Positions 44,701 through 52,165 of a stretch of DNA of 64,000 nucleotides are shown here, in pieces. The notes under the pieces were generated by a model. The model was given only the letters and a program-made list of their open reading frames with translations, was not told the DNA's origin and did no database searches. Positions within the stretch are counted from its first letter, which is position 1, and each line of letters begins with the position of its first letter. This DNA is from Hippasteria phrygiana. Its lineage: Eukaryota; Echinodermata; Asteroidea; Valvatida; Goniasteridae. Made by a program: the position numbers and the translations under genes. The stretch covers positions 868,001 through 932,000 of the forward strand of contig JAZGUH010000375.1 in assembly GCA_037893225.1 (NCBI GenBank). The letters run 5' to 3'.

Positions 44701-46198
44701 CCTGTTAAAATCCTCCATGGTATAGTGCATGCATAGCAAAACGAGCTCGTGCAGAAAACTATGCCAGCTAAGGCTGTTCCATTTATTTTAAATATCATTT
44801 TTTATGGAGCTTTTTCTACCACCTCATTATACAATAATTAAGAAAGTACTTGAAAAAAAAGTGGACCAGTGAAAATGCTGGCGGACTAGTTAAAAGTCCA
44901 ACTAACAAGTCCGGCCGGCCAGTGATAAAAAAAAAAAGTTAAGGGGAAACCCTGGTAACCCGTTTTGACTCGAGCTAAGATTTCTGTGCCTGGCAAAATG
45001 TTGTGCATTACAGCTTGACAGAATTCGCCCCCCTCATGCGCGCTTTATCCCAGAGCATCTCCAGGCAAAAACTGCAGTTAACCCATTCGGTCCGGCTGTT
45101 AGTAAAGGGGTGCTGGTGTGCCCAATACAGTAGGGCTGTTCATTTTCAAATAATTTAGTATTCAAATATTCGAAACTGGGTTTGACTGAATATTCGAATA
45201 TTCGATACTCGCCGATCAAGTTTTACATTGCATGTAAAAGCACGCTGGTGTACGTATGGCGATTGATATTATGGACCGTTCAAACGGCATTTGTTTTGCA
45301 TGCCCTCGTTGTATCAAGGGTTTTACGGACAGGAACAATAAACCTCCGTCCCAAAAAAAGTACGATTGACAAAAATGCGGCATTTGACACTGCTAAGCGC
45401 TGTCACTTTTCTATTAAAATAGCATCAGAGTCGTATCTGTGCGTGCATATATATGTTTTCGAATATTCAAACTGGCAAAATGGTATTCGAATATTCGGTA
45501 TATTCGGGACAGCCCTACAATACAGGCTTGTACCGCCAAGCGTAATGCACACAATAGGCACAAAAAATAGATTGAATATGTGCAGGAATGCGCATATAAC
45601 AATTGGCCAGGTGGTCGTTTTCCATATTTAATAATTGCCTAAACCCCCCTGTCTATAGTCAACCACATTTAGTTGACTATCTAGAACCAGCCTAAAGAAT
45701 CATGGTTGTACAGAGGGGATCAGTAACGTAATAGTTTGACAAGAGTTGTTCCCACAATAGATGTTTATTGTGCAATAGAGTACCGAAGCAATGTTTGGGG
45801 CCAGAATACTTTTGTTATTTTGTGTCAATGTGTTTGCATGAGTGGCTGTTAACAAAGGAACAGTCGAAATCTGTATTTGTTTTGGGCCAGTTGTCGTGCC
45901 AACTGATGTCGGACTTCGGTACTCTATGTATGTCACCACACAATCACTGGTTAACAATGGTCCTTGCCTGATAACTGATCAGTAACTTCCTAGAAATAAA
46001 CACAAGTTTGTTGTGGTTGAGGAATAATTTTTTTTCCCCCCAAATTTGTTTCCCGAATTTGTGCAGATCCAGATGGTGACCAAGAACCAGATTAGCACCA
46101 GTCACCACTCGGCAGCAGCTCGACAGCGTGAATATCTCCTGGACATGATCCCCTCCAAGGTTCTGAACCAAAACACGGCGGTCCCATGGAAGAGATAA
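29612..46198 (+). CDS. GATAD2: GATAD2 / p66 transcriptional repressor, six coding exons (spliced)
   Basis: Joining 29624-29721, 31050-31139, 36661-37530, 39329-40547, 42969-43184 and 46067-46198 gives one frame of 875 codons ending in TAA (874 residues inferred). Every intron is GT-AG; the first three junctions are phase 2 and the last two phase 0. In order: an S/P-rich N-terminus; a basic segment (about 34-63); an acidic S/T/E-rich region (64-352); VIVLSDDE; the CR1 helix (about 403-445); a Q-rich linker near 500-520; a GATA-type finger C690-X2-C693-X17-C711-X2-C714 followed by a helical basic stretch; and a C-terminus with RQREYLLDMIP. Known for the family: p66 proteins are nuclear NuRD subunits. 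CR1 pairs with the MBD2/MBD3 coiled coil, and CR2 with the GATA finger contacts histones/CHD. Vertebrate paralogs are about 600 residues, so this one is longer, mainly through exon 3. Extra small exons or alternative splicing cannot be excluded. Confidence 0.93.
30028..30248. mobile_element. TTAACCCTAAC-bounded miniature element
   Basis: TTAACCCTAACAGCC at the left and GGTTAGGGATGGTTAGGGTT...AA at the right. The interior contains TCCAACAC and AAATTCAACAC words. Same end type as 39118-39177 and 41662-41853. Confidence 0.55.
30673..30955. mobile_element. piggyBac-like MITE, same family, right end lost
   Basis: Starts TTAACCCCTTGCGTACGGAT and has the internal 68-bp duplication (30716 and 30784). 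It then follows the family through GGTTCGCTTGGCTGCCAGAG but fades near 30955 without the second TTAA end. It lies in the GATAD2 intron before exon 2, ending about 95 bp from that exon. Confidence 0.75.
31050..31139 (+). CDS. GATAD2: GATAD2 coding exon 2
   Basis: The acceptor TCTTTCAG ends at 31049 and the donor is GTGAGC at 31140. Phase 2 on both sides gives KGSNMLEEKIVHPAKRMW then an acidic ADADESVDISKR segment. The basic-plus-acidic short exon near the N-terminus resembles the start of vertebrate p66 proteins (LEE...KR pattern). A dispersed miniature element begins only 8 bp after the exon end, so the exon is hemmed in by repeats. Confidence 0.8.
31148..31370. mobile_element. MITE family A (GGGCCAATTTCATAGAGCTG) copy, cut by mariner
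   Basis: GGGGCCAATTTCATAGAGCT, TAAGCACAAAA, AAGCAGGTTACCAGCC, GGTATTCAGCTGTTGTTTGC, TTTTGGCTGGTAA and TGTGCTTAAGCGGCCCC. It begins 8 bp after the GATAD2 exon 2 end; a mariner derivative follows immediately. Confidence 0.75.
31381..32146 (+). mobile_element. Tc1/mariner deletion derivative with about 200-bp inverted ends
   Basis: Flanked by TA at 31379-31380 and 32147-32148. The ends CAGTGTGAGTTAAAC and GTTTGACTCGCACTG are inverted, and the match continues for roughly 180-200 bp into both sides. Left and right share the ATGCATGACTGCACAGGAGA block and the GTGAAATCTGAGTTGCGC block. Between them lies only a C-terminal transposase piece. It is inserted at the end of a copy of the CCAATTTCATAGAGC element within the GATAD2 intron after exon 2. 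Confidence 0.85.
31559..31840 (+). pseudogene. mariner-type transposase, C-terminal fragment
   Basis: A 93-residue frame contains SPDLTPLDYFLWGYLK, the block around the last catalytic acidic residue of Tc1/mariner (DDE_3-like) transposases, then the usual C-terminal helices ending CIERDGGHVED. The DNA-binding part and the first two catalytic aspartates are absent, so it cannot be active. The start of the frame lies inside the inverted end of its element (31381-32146), so the first residues are not true protein. Confidence 0.85.
32149..33545. repeat. CTAGTAAAAA-flanked region, probable nested hAT-like element
   Basis: Left CAGGACTTGACATTAGCACT with GGCTAGTAAAAA; right GGCTAGTAAAAAAAAAATCA with TAAAGGGCGCGGCCTGG, roughly inverse. 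Inside lies another inverted pair (CAAAATTAGAAGC at about 33025 and GCTTCTAATTTTG at about 33175), plus ACGT-rich simple sequence at 32470-32510. No gene seen. GATAD2 intron 2. Confidence 0.45.
33622..33793. mobile_element. short hAT-like MITE
   Basis: Ends CAGGGTTGGCTGATTT and AAATCAGCCAACCCTA, interior rich in GATTTAAATCA palindromes. Flanked by GTTGAATT (33614-33621) and GTTGATTT (33794-33801), an 8-bp target duplication with one mismatch. 172 bp, in a GATAD2 intron. Confidence 0.8.
34226..34282. repeat. hairpin AAGTTACATCACAC
   Basis: GCGAAGTTACATCACAC and GTGTGATGTAACTTCTCGC form arms of about 17 bp around CGCCTACT. GATAD2 intron. Confidence 0.75.
34370..34940. repeat. TCCTCCAAAATCC-rich repeat region
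   Basis: Repeated CAATCCTCCGA/AATCCTCCAAAT words over about 300 bp and two GGTTAGGGTTG ends in the same orientation (34569 and 34923). Same word family as 41662-41853, boundaries unclear. GATAD2 intron. Confidence 0.5.
35791..36033. mobile_element. MITE family A, best-preserved copy
   Basis: GGCCAATTTCATAGAGCTGC at the left and GCAGCTTTATGAAATTGACC at the right, with AAGCACAAAAA / TTTTTGTGCTT next and CAGGTTACCAGCC / GGCTGGTAACCTG inside. The element is one extended imperfect palindrome. GATAD2 intron. Confidence 0.8.
36120..36583. mobile_element. inverted-repeat element with 8-bp duplication GGACAAAC, 77 bp before GATAD2 exon 3
   Basis: Ends CATAGAGCTATATTAAATTA and TAATTTAATACAGCTCTATG with ACTAGAGCGCT inside, flanked by GGACAAAC at 36112-36119 and 36584-36591. 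The size of the target duplication fits hAT or P-type elements. No coding sequence. Confidence 0.85.
36661..37530 (+). CDS. GATAD2: GATAD2 coding exon 3 (acidic, S/T/E-rich)
   Basis: An 870-bp exon with a strong acceptor (TCCCCTGCAG) and GTAAGT donor, phase 2 to phase 2. The frame is open for 289 codons and is rich in S, T, D, E and N with scattered K, so it is probably disordered. Near its end is a helical NLKDIIKERFRES segment. This region accounts for most of the extra length over vertebrate GATAD2A/B. No domain is recognised in it; its assignment rests on matching phases and strand with the neighbouring exons. Confidence 0.85.
37745..38166 (-). mobile_element. truncated copy of the 45131-45517 hAT family
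   Basis: On the minus strand it starts with the family terminus (GAACAGCCCTA ends at 38166 on +). It then follows the same order: TTCGAATATT-type palindromes, GATCAAGTTTT, a GGACGGAGGTTTATTGTT block, GTGTCAAATG and CTATTAAAATAG. The other terminus is missing. It lies in the GATAD2 intron between exons 3 and 4. Confidence 0.65.
38793..38958 (+). mobile_element. MITE family D copy 1 (ATAGAGTACCGAAG ends)
   Basis: ATAGATTACCGAAGTCTGAC to CATCACTTTGGTACTCTAT, with inverted ends, shared CAACTGGCTCCAAACAAATG and AACAGCCAGTCATGCAAACA. GATAD2 intron. Confidence 0.75.
39118..39177. repeat. 60-bp TTAACCCTAAC...GTTAGGGTTAA element
   Basis: The shortest copy of this end type: only 60 bp between the two TTAA, with AATTGGAGGATTCAGGA inside. 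In a GATAD2 intron. Confidence 0.55.
39329..40547 (+). CDS. GATAD2: GATAD2 coding exon 4 (CR1 coiled coil, Q-rich linker, GATA finger)
   Basis: The acceptor is GACTGCAG and the donor GTGAGT at 40548 (phase 0). It holds the diagnostic p66 parts: SPQDDVIVLSDDE (vertebrate p66 has a similar IIVLSD motif); the CR1 helix with LRTEEGKLLLLKKLRQSQLQ; a poly-Q stretch; then CAQCKTDFTTIWKQ and MCETCIVSNQKKSLKAEHTN, the p66 GATA-type finger with CX2C-X17-CX2C spacing. The reading frame stays open to 40685 past the donor, but the added residues come from a transposable element, so the donor at 40548 is preferred. The Q-rich and GC-rich coding sequence also produces long meaningless antisense frames. Confidence 0.96.
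40566..41902. mobile_element. inverted-end element just inside GATAD2 intron 4
   Basis: Ends ATGGGTCATTCCACCAGG (left) and CCTGGTGGAATGACCCAT (right) with about 55 bp of matched inverted sequence reaching CATATCATTAA. ATATAT adjoins both ends. The interior is AT-rich and carries the word ACGTAACATGGAC about five times in both orientations, one pair forming a hairpin at 41308-41346. No transposase. The left end is only 18 bp past the exon 4 donor. Confidence 0.75.
41662..41853. repeat. TTAACCCTAAC-bounded element with GGATTTTGGAGGATTGAGGA repeats
   Basis: TTAACCCTAACCCTCCTC at the left and GGGGGTTAGGGTTAA at the right. The middle has about 40-bp direct repeats (GGAGGATTTTGGAGGATTGA, GGAGGAATGGTGATTGAAGC). 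Inserted inside the 40566-41902 element. Confidence 0.65.
41899..42000. repeat. solo terminus of the GGTCATTCTATAAATTT family
   Basis: ATGGGTCATTCCATTAATTT, AGGTCCAAATGTG and GTGACATGTATAAGATTTTG follow the same order as the right end of the THAP-bearing element (50800-50868, inverted). Only one end is present. Confidence 0.55.
42005..42245. repeat. TTAACCCTAACC / TTGGATTTGGCAGG-type repeat
   Basis: Begins TTAACCCTAACCCCCACT; carries TGTTGGATTTTGTCGGATTG and GGATTCTGTTGGATTTAACA. Similar TTGGATTTAGCAGG words fill 16135-16290 and 58940-59215. Confidence 0.45.
42291..42386. repeat. eight perfect 12-bp tandem repeats (CAAGTCCTTTCA)
   Basis: An uninterrupted array of the 12-mer, starting just inside the hAT-like terminus. 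The related element at 51480 has only about two diverged units, so the array expanded in this copy. Confidence 0.95.
42488..42871. mobile_element. nested foldback element with 5-bp duplication TTGCA
   Basis: Inverted ends GGGAAAAGATTTTACTTC and GAAGTAAAATCTTTCCC extend about 70 bp inward (CCCCCACCAAAATTGG, CAGGAACAGCAAA and their complements). TTGCA flanks it at 42483-42487 and 42872-42876. It is inserted inside the 42269-42907 element, so it is younger. Confidence 0.8.
42969..43184 (+). CDS. GATAD2: GATAD2 coding exon 5
   Basis: The acceptor is CCCATCCAG and the donor GTTGGT; 72 codons, phase 0 both sides. The content is Q, P, N and V rich, with QRVMNPVPHQQRTVLNP, a QRVMQPVTYTYIP segment and TFTYRVPSTQ. 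An alternative acceptor two codons downstream (CAG at 42974) would also stay in frame. This is the linker between the GATA finger and the C-terminal helix of p66 proteins. It lies just after the end of a hAT-like element (42269-42907). Confidence 0.85.
43271..43293. repeat. 23-bp palindrome GCATTATCATG/TCATGATAATGC
   Basis: A near-perfect dyad next to the 43309-44200 inverted repeat. Confidence 0.6.
43309..44200. repeat. 892-bp inverted repeat in GATAD2 intron 5
   Basis: Arms of about 125 bp (AATAACTCAAGAATACTGTA, GTAATCATTTTAAG, AGGTTCTGCTTCTAATGATG) recur inverted at 44080-44200, and an inner pair (GAGATTTGTCGAATT and AATTCGACAAATCTC) lies nearer the centre. A TTAA-ended repeat fragment (43437-43606) interrupts the left arm. 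It lies in an intron, so it would be transcribed with GATAD2. Confidence 0.75.
43437..43606. repeat. fragment of the TTAACCAGTTC piggyBac-like MITE
   Basis: Shares GGAAATATCTGTCAGCGA..., a GTGTGCT...CC block, AAATAATCC and the end GTGAACTGGTTAA with 20512-20742. The left terminus is missing. Confidence 0.55.
44621..44957. repeat. CAGGGTTCGCCCTTAAC...GGGGAAACCCTG hAT-like element
   Basis: Inverted ends CAGGGTTCGCCCTTAAC and GTTAAGGGGAAACCCTG with GTAACC adjoining both; GCGGACTAGTTAAAA words inside both halves. Related CTAGTAAAAA words occur at 32160-32240 and 33440-33530. Confidence 0.65.
45131..45517. mobile_element. non-autonomous hAT element with perfect 8-bp target duplication
   Basis: Termini TAGGGCTGTTC and GGACAGCCCTA are flanked by CAATACAG at 45123-45130 and 45518-45525. 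The interior has repeated TATTCGAATATTCGA-like palindromes near both ends. It lies in the last GATAD2 intron. A second, truncated copy in inverse orientation lies at about 37745-38166. Confidence 0.9.
45775..45927 (-). mobile_element. MITE family D copy 2
   Basis: Inverse orientation; ATAGAGTACCGAAG and CTTCGGTACTCTAT form the ends and the interior matches the other two copies. Last GATAD2 intron, about 140 bp before the final exon. Confidence 0.75.
46067..46198 (+). CDS. GATAD2: GATAD2 last coding exon and stop
   Basis: The acceptor TTTGTGCAG ends at 46066. The 43 codons end TGG AAG AGA TAA (stop 46196-46198). The stretch AARQREYLLDMIPSK matches the conserved C-terminal RQREYLLDMIP of p66/GATAD2 proteins, which confirms both strand and frame of the gene model. 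Confidence 0.93.
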   Translation: MQMVTKNQISTSHHSAAARQREYLLDMIPSKVLNQNTAVPWKR

Positions 46199-47020
46199 AC
46201 GCTCTCACCGAACCACCTGTCCCGCGTGCCCTTGACTTTTCCTTGTCTGTTATCACGTGCATTGTAAAAAAAATTTTTTTTTCAATACTGGCATTGTGGC
46301 AGAACAAATGCATATACCTCACTTCTTTCACCGATCGGTGAACCACATGGACATTTTCGTGTACTGAAGCTGAAAACGGATAGATCCATCAGTTTGTCCA
46401 AACCAGTGGAACTTGTCTGTCGTTGTTCAGTTAAGTGCGCCATTCTTGTTCGGGCCTCTGTGTTTGGCACAGGGGAAAAAGTAATCACAGGGCAGGGGGG
46501 GGGGGGGGGGGGGGAGTAATCTGGTATCAGACTATGCCAGGTAGGAACGACAGAGGGCTTCCTTTTTATTTTATACTCGATCCAGTGTCTCTTAGCTCAC
46601 GTTCTTGAGGAGACTGCTTAATGTTCAGGATCAGAGACGATAGATTAATCGAGGGGAAATGTTCTTCTAGAATGCAGCAAACAACCTGGAGTAGAAGGTA
46701 ATCAATTTATGGAAACCAGATTTATAATTAACTTGGGTTTGGTTTTTAAACAAACCAGGGTGGACTATTTATACTTTAGTTTGTACAGCTCTAAAAGTCA
46801 AGGATGTCAAAGGGGGTACCCCCCCCATGATATGATGGCTTTGTTAGATTGTAGATTTATTTATTACTGTTGGTACATCTGTTTGGATTTACTTTAATTG
46901 TTTGGACAGAATTAATTTGTTTGGACAATTGCATTTTTTTTTTTCACTGAGAAGAAAAGAGAAAAGAAAAAAGAAAAAAAGAAACAAGAAGAGAAAATAA
47001 ACAGGAAAAAGATATGAATG
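46199..47020 (+). other. probable GATAD2 3' UTR
   Basis: Non-coding sequence directly after the stop, with a 20-base G run at 46495-46514 and a purine-rich tract. An AATAAA at 46996-47001 is the first good polyadenylation signal on this strand. A later AATAAA at 51208-51213, followed by T-rich sequence, is an alternative. Transcript ends cannot be fixed without RNA data. Confidence 0.4.
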
Positions 47021-47444
47021 TCATCTTCTTGACCAAAGCCTTAATTAAAACTGCAATGTCGCTTGGAGTATTTAGAGTATTCCAATATTATTTAAGGTCA
47101 AAGTGGTTGGTCTACATTCATGTTTGTATGTACAAGGATCTAAAGATTGTAAATACTTGTAGTTTATAAACAGTCATTACTGATATGAAAAAAAAAATGT
47201 AAATTATTTAATGGTGAATGTGGTATCTTCCCGTGACTCCCCCACAAAATAAGGTTGATGTGGGGTGGGTGTCAAAGTTTTTGTTTAGAGATGGAGAAAA
47301 GAAAAGATTGCCTTGAGAGACTTTGATCTGCAGCGGCCAGTTTTACCCTGTTCCCAGCAGTCATGCTGGAAGTGATACTATTGATTCGCTCCGTACTTTG
47401 TAGCCAACAGCCTGCATTCAGCAGGAACCTTGCTCTGAGCTTTA

Positions 47445-47566
47445 GGCCGTGTCCGAATGACTTGGCTACGGCTTGAAATAACACACGAGTCTATGGGAAG
47501 TGGCTGCAGCCGCTACCATAGACATGTGTGTAACATCCAGACGTAGTCGAGTCATTCGGACACAGC
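47445..47566. mobile_element. 122-bp MITE, GGCCGTGTCCGAATGAC ends
   Basis: Inverted ends GGCCGTGTCCGAATGAC and GTCATTCGGACACAGC, flanked by TTTA at 47441-47444 and 47567-47570. The interior pairs TAGACATGTGTGT with ACACACGAGTCTA. Confidence 0.75.
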
Positions 47567-47583
47567 TTTAGTCTTTCCTTTTA

Positions 47584-47740
47584 AAAACTGGATTACCAAG
47601 CAAATGTTCATGCGATGTATATTGCTAGTGACCAGCATTTGGTTATTTGCTTAGCATAACAATCACATGGAGTTTTGGCTGGTAAACCTGTTTTTCCTGC
47701 TAGGTAAATGTTTGTGCTTAGCTCCATGATACTGACACCT
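47584..47740. repeat. MITE family A, diverged copy
   Basis: AAACTGGATTACCAAGCAAATG, ATCACATGGAGTTTTGGCTG and TTGTGCTTAGCTCCATGA follow the family order; the left end is missing. Confidence 0.6.
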
Positions 47741-48186
47741 GGCCATGTCCATTTTTTGTCTGTGGCTATGGCTCTTCACCATAGCATGGCAAAAGCCAAA
47801 GCCATAGGCACAGAACAGCCAATTTGGACAAGGCGTTGGACACTTGTGCCTACAAAGGAGAAAGTCCAAAATGTCTGCCATGTATCAAAAGCACATTGAT
47901 AGTACCTGTTTATGGAGGGATAAAAAAAACAAAAAGTGTATGAATGCGTGTATGAAGACGTTATTCTCTTCCGTGGAGTATATATTTTAGTCCCCCAGTA
48001 TCACAGTTTAATATTTTGGTTTTGATGACTGAAGGTTAATCTTTCCGAATCTTTCCCATAATATGGTATCAATTATGGTCAAAATTATCTGTTTACAAGT
48101 GACAGTTGGATATTTAACCGTTTCAGCATGAATGGGGTATAAAGCAATTATTTATTTACCGGACCTTGAAGTTTGGTTCTCCCGAA

Positions 48187-48404
48187 TTAACCCTTTGCGT
48201 ACGGAAGACGCCATATGGCGCAAAAAAACAGTGCCACCAGGTTGGATGATGCCAATTGCTGCCGTTTGTAAAGTTTCAATCCATTGTTAGATTATTGTGT
48301 ATGTTACGCTTGACTGCACAAACACATTGTGGTCGTTTCGCTTGGCTGCCAGAGCCGCCTCGACACCCCGACGTCTCCCGTAAAAAACGTACTCAAGGGG
48401 TTAA
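48187..48404. mobile_element. piggyBac-like MITE, TTAA-CCC(C/T)TTGCGTACG family
   Basis: TTAACCCTTTGCGTACGG at the left and CGTACTCAAGGGGTTAA at the right, flanked by TTAA. An internal hairpin pairs GTTACGCTTGACTGCACAAA with the preceding CCGTTTGTAAAGTTT side. Other copies are at 30673 and 63269. Confidence 0.75.
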
Positions 48405-48509
48405 ATGCTTCATGCACGGATGCCAGTTTGCAGGCAAGAGCCTGACTTGAGGCTTTGTCATGTAAAATGTGGGGTTAATTTCAGGCCTGAAATTGTTATA
48501 ATCGGGCAT

Positions 48510-48770
48510 CCCTTCCCTTATTTTCGGACGCCGAACAAGAACCTCACTGGTATAGACGAACTTCCGGGTTTGTAAAAGAGGCTGTCGGCACTAAGTAAAC
48601 AGCTGACTATGCTAAAGGTGCGCTGCGCTGCCGTTTATGGCGTGATTGATTCCTGCATGAATGAATTTGTTGAATAGTACTGTTTTTGTTCAGCATTGAC
48701 ATCCTCGCTTTCAACCCGGAAGTGCACAGATGGAGCTAATGTGAAACTCCTCTATACAACAAGTTGAAAT
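48510..48770. repeat. palindromic repeat family E, copy 1
   Basis: ACTTCCGGGTTTG near the left and CAACCCGGAAGTGCACAGAT, GGAGCTAATGTGAAA near the right are inverted. Shares CATGAATGAAT and GCGCTGCCGTTTATGG with 56802-57032. Confidence 0.6.
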
Positions 48771-49189
48771 AGTCCATTGAGTTGTATTTCTTACCTTCGA
48801 TTTGAAACGAATGGTCTCTCAGCATTTTGTTCTCACAGAAAGTTGACTTTCAAAACGGCAATATTTAATCCCATACTTTGTAAGAACCATTGCATTTGTA
48901 ATCCATCCTTACAGATGTGTGCAGCTCCCGCAAAAAAACCTGCTGTAATTGTATAACGTACTCCCTTTTTTAATGAGAACATTAATTTGTGGATGTGCTT
49001 TTAAATATTTATTTGGGCGCCTCAAGAGATGCACAAATTAAAACATCACATACAATTTAAATAGCAATGGAAGTCCCAGGACAATGCAAAGTTTCTTTAA
49101 ACAATAGCTACATCTGCATTTACAGTTGTAGTAATCAAATGGAGTAGTTTGGACTTAAGTCATTTAAAAGAACTTGTTTTTTTTCTCGA

Positions 49190-49440
49190 AACCTTTGCTT
49201 CGTTTTCGGCTTCGGCTCCAACTGCTGAATAACTGAGAAGCAAACCAAATGGAAATATTCAAATGTTTGCTTTCATAATCAACCGAATGAATGTTCCTGA
49301 AGCAGAACATGCACCAAAATTTTGCTACGGTTCCTGAAAGTTGGGGGTCTGATATCTCCTAAATCCTAAGACGAAGCAAAGGTTTAAAAAAACTTCATAG
49401 TTTACAATCCCTCCTATGTTTGCATAGGAGGGATTTATGA
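49190..49440. repeat. inverted repeats AACCTTTGCTTCGT and AATCCCTCCTATG
   Basis: AAACCTTTGCTTCGTTTT at 49190 is inverted at 49370-49386 (AGACGAAGCAAAGGTTT). A separate hairpin, AATCCCTCCTATG/CATAGGAGGGATT, lies at 49407-49437. Confidence 0.6.
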
Positions 49441-49612
49441 CCACGTTACCGGAAATCACTCTTTTGTGACATTTGTTTGGACTTGTTGCAGCTCACCCAA
49501 AAATGAAATTGCATCACAGGGGGATCCCAGAGGATTTTTGGATTTCGAGATGTTATTGGACCTGTAAGCAGTCTAAATGAAGCCAATTACATATTTTGTT
49601 CCAAATTCAGTC

Positions 49613-50868
49613 CATGGTCATTCTATAAATTTGGGGTCCAAAATGTTGACATTTGTTGGTGTCCCCGTTACACCCGACCCGTGTAATTTCCCATCAAGTA
49701 TCAATAAAATTGACTTAACACTATTTGTTACTTGTTTGGCAGGTACTTTGCTTTACATAATCACTTTTTGAGTTAGAAGGCATCGAAGGGAAAGTCCACC
49801 CAGAGTTTATAATAACATAATGTTGAAGAACGTCAATTGCAATTGTGACTTGCTTTTTATTTCATTTTTATCGGTTTCGGTAATCGTATGAACGAGCCAC
49901 CCTTTTGCTCTGGAATATCAGTACATCCGGGATACTGTGACGTATGTATGCACCATACCCGGCCGGCCCCGTGGCGCGGCCCGAGCTGTGCGAGTGCAGT
50001 GAATCATTGTCCGTACATGCAACACACACGGGAACGTGGCAGTATTGTTCCTTGACGCACACGTCCGTTTTCCGTATTCCTGCCGAATTATGTTGCCCGA
50101 CTAAGCAAAACTCAGTCGCGCTGTAGTACAGAAACATCATGACGATTTGTCAAGCTTTTGGCTGCTCAAATAAACCGAATTCTCGAAAAGGTCTTAGCTT
50201 CTTCCAAATTCCCAATCCCCCAAAACGACCGAATATTTGTAAGAAATGGCTGCACAATTTAAAAAACGCGAAGTTCGTCTTCGAACCAGAGTCCAGATTG
50301 CTTCGAGGAAAATCTGCAGGCAGTTCTCCTGGTGTATAAACCAAGGTCCAAGAAACTTTGAGATGATGCACTGCCTACTGTATTTTCTTTCCGACCAGAA
50401 CAGACTTGGTGCTCTTCTCGGAAAATACGAAAAACCACGCTAAATTGCAGCACGTCAAGTCGAAGTAAACATCAGCCTCGGAAGGAACGCAATAGTCGGG
50501 CGCCTTAGAAAACACGCAGTTGGCTGCGGCAAGGTGTGTGATACCAGTGCATACAGCACGTAACACTCACCAAACCTACCAAGGGTTTTCATTGAGGTGG
50601 CGGGCACTACGTCATAATATCCCGGATGTCGCGGGAATTTCAAACAGTATGGATGCGTCCTTTGTACTGCTGAATGGCAAGAAATCGTGAATATACAGGG
50701 CGCTCTCTGTGCACAGTCTGTATGTTAGTATATGTTCTTTTAGACTAGATAAAATATTATAGAGCCTGGAATTCTCCTTTAAAGAACGTGTCCTGAATTG
50801 CAAAATCTTATACATGTCAGATGTGACAGGGACACCAAAATTGGACCCCAAATTTATAGAATGACCCT
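49613..50868 (+). mobile_element. P-element-like derivative with THAP remnant
   Basis: Inverted ends GGTCATTCTATAAATTTGGG, then GTCCAA and GGTGTCCC, at 49616-49675 and 50825-50868 enclose 1.25 kb that includes a THAP-type domain on the + strand. THAP domains are the N-terminal DNA-binding modules of P-type transposases and THAP9. No clean 8-bp target duplication was found and nothing of the catalytic part remains, so the superfamily assignment is inferred. Confidence 0.6.
50139..50365 (+). pseudogene. THAP domain, broken
   Basis: From ATG 50139: MTICQAFGCSNKPNSRKG then LSFFQIPNPPKRPNICKKW gives the C-X4-C, FFQIP and W of a THAP zinc finger. The expected closing C-X2-H is missing. After about 50280 the homologous tail (DCFEENLQAVLLVYKPRSKK) continues in another frame from 50296, so a small deletion with a frameshift removed the last zinc ligands. 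It lies inside the inverted-end element 49613-50868. Confidence 0.6.
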
Positions 50869-51465
50869 CCACTTAATGTTCTTAGACCTTCAGCAGCAAT
50901 CTTGCCAAGGTGAGCCATTCATGAAGCCACACATTCTAAAATGGTACTTATTCTTTGTCTCTGTCCTATAGAAATAGAACGCATTCAAATTACTTTTAAA
51001 GATCGTTTTAGGTTCCAAGGTGGTTATTTTTTTGTTGTGTGTTTGTATTTGGATAAGGGGACATGTCTGTCGATAATGTCAGTGAATTTTTTGGTTTTGT
51101 GACATTGCCTACCTGTAAGTTATTTAGGAGGTCCTGTATAAAAAACAAAACAACTTGGGGGTGTTTACGAGAATGTGTAGAACATTAAACATATTGGTAT
51201 TGTTATTAATAAAAGCATTGATGATTCAAATGGATGTGATTTTTTTTATTTATTTTTTTTATTTCTTTTAAATTTGTTTTATTATTATTTTGTTAAATAT
51301 TTTTTTTTTTTACGCAGGATTAAAAACGAGCAATTTTTCTCAATTGAGTTTTCAACCCTGCGCCAACCCCATATAAACCCGAGGTTTATTTCAGCCCGGG
51401 TTGAAAAATTGAGACGCAACCTAGGTTGTTCACCCTGCGTTTACTTCCAGCTGGATCGAGAGTTG

Positions 51466-51636
51466 TATTCGAGTCCCTGCAAGTCCTTTCACAAGTCCAG
51501 TCAGAAGTCCTTTCATAAAGCCAATCACAAGTAACTGGATGAACAATGACAAAGGAATGCCTTTGTCAAAGCTCATTTGAATAGCTTGTGATTGGGATTA
51601 GGACTGGAGGGCTTGTGATGGACTTGAATACATCTG
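51466..51636. mobile_element. diverged copy of the GAGTCCCTGCAAGTCC hAT-like family
   Basis: Starts GAGTTGTATTCGAGTCCCTG and ends GCTTGTGATGGACTTGAATA. The interior shares AAGTAACTGGATGAACAATG and AGGAATGCCTTTGT with 42392-42480. It lacks the 12-bp array expansion and the nested element. Confidence 0.7.
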
Positions 51637-51744
51637 TCCAGAGTCTTTAGTGTGAAAAGGCCTTATTAAATCGGAAGCGGAGCCCACCCTATAGGTTCAA
51701 CACCACGCATGCAGTTGCCAACTTCATGGTGCCCTGTATTAAAT
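51636..51744. other. nothing recognised
   Basis: Short non-coding spacer between two repeat copies; no frame or motif of note. Confidence 0.3.
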
Positions 51745-52165
51745 GTTAGTATACAACATTTGCTTTTGCTGTAATTTTCAGAAATAAATGGATTTGGGGG
51801 TTAGTATTTTATGGCGTGCTAGCAAATACTGTAACGCTGACCTGTTTAAAGTTTTGCGTGCATAGATGCTGGGAAAACAGAGAAAAAGAATTGTTCTAGT
51901 AGTCTGGTTCCCTGACCATACTTCAGACAAAACAGCAATTTATAGTCCGAGAATGATCAGGTCGGGGGAACTAGATTATTTCCAACGATTGTTGGCTGAC
52001 AATCATAGGAAAATGATATGAATTTCCACTTTTCTTGAAAATGACAGCACCAGGTGCCATGATTTCACAGGATGCTTGAGACTCTTTACTTAGTCTAGTA
52101 CGGTATTTCTTAATAGTTCAGTAGTTTTATTTTTTGATGTTTGCAAATGATGTATACTACCTTTA
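51745..52165 (+). repeat. dispersed repeat family C, copy 4
   Basis: TAGTATACAACATTTGCTTT at the left, a decayed central palindrome (GATTGTTGGCTGACAATC), CAGGTGCCATGATTTCACAG, and the right end GATGTATACTACCTTTAA. The ends are roughly inverted. Confidence 0.7.

Noticed and set aside
49944..50126. open frame just before the THAP ATG as an N-terminal extension
   Set aside because: It is not in the THAP reading frame; the THAP ATG itself precedes the first zinc-binding cysteine by three residues, as is normal.
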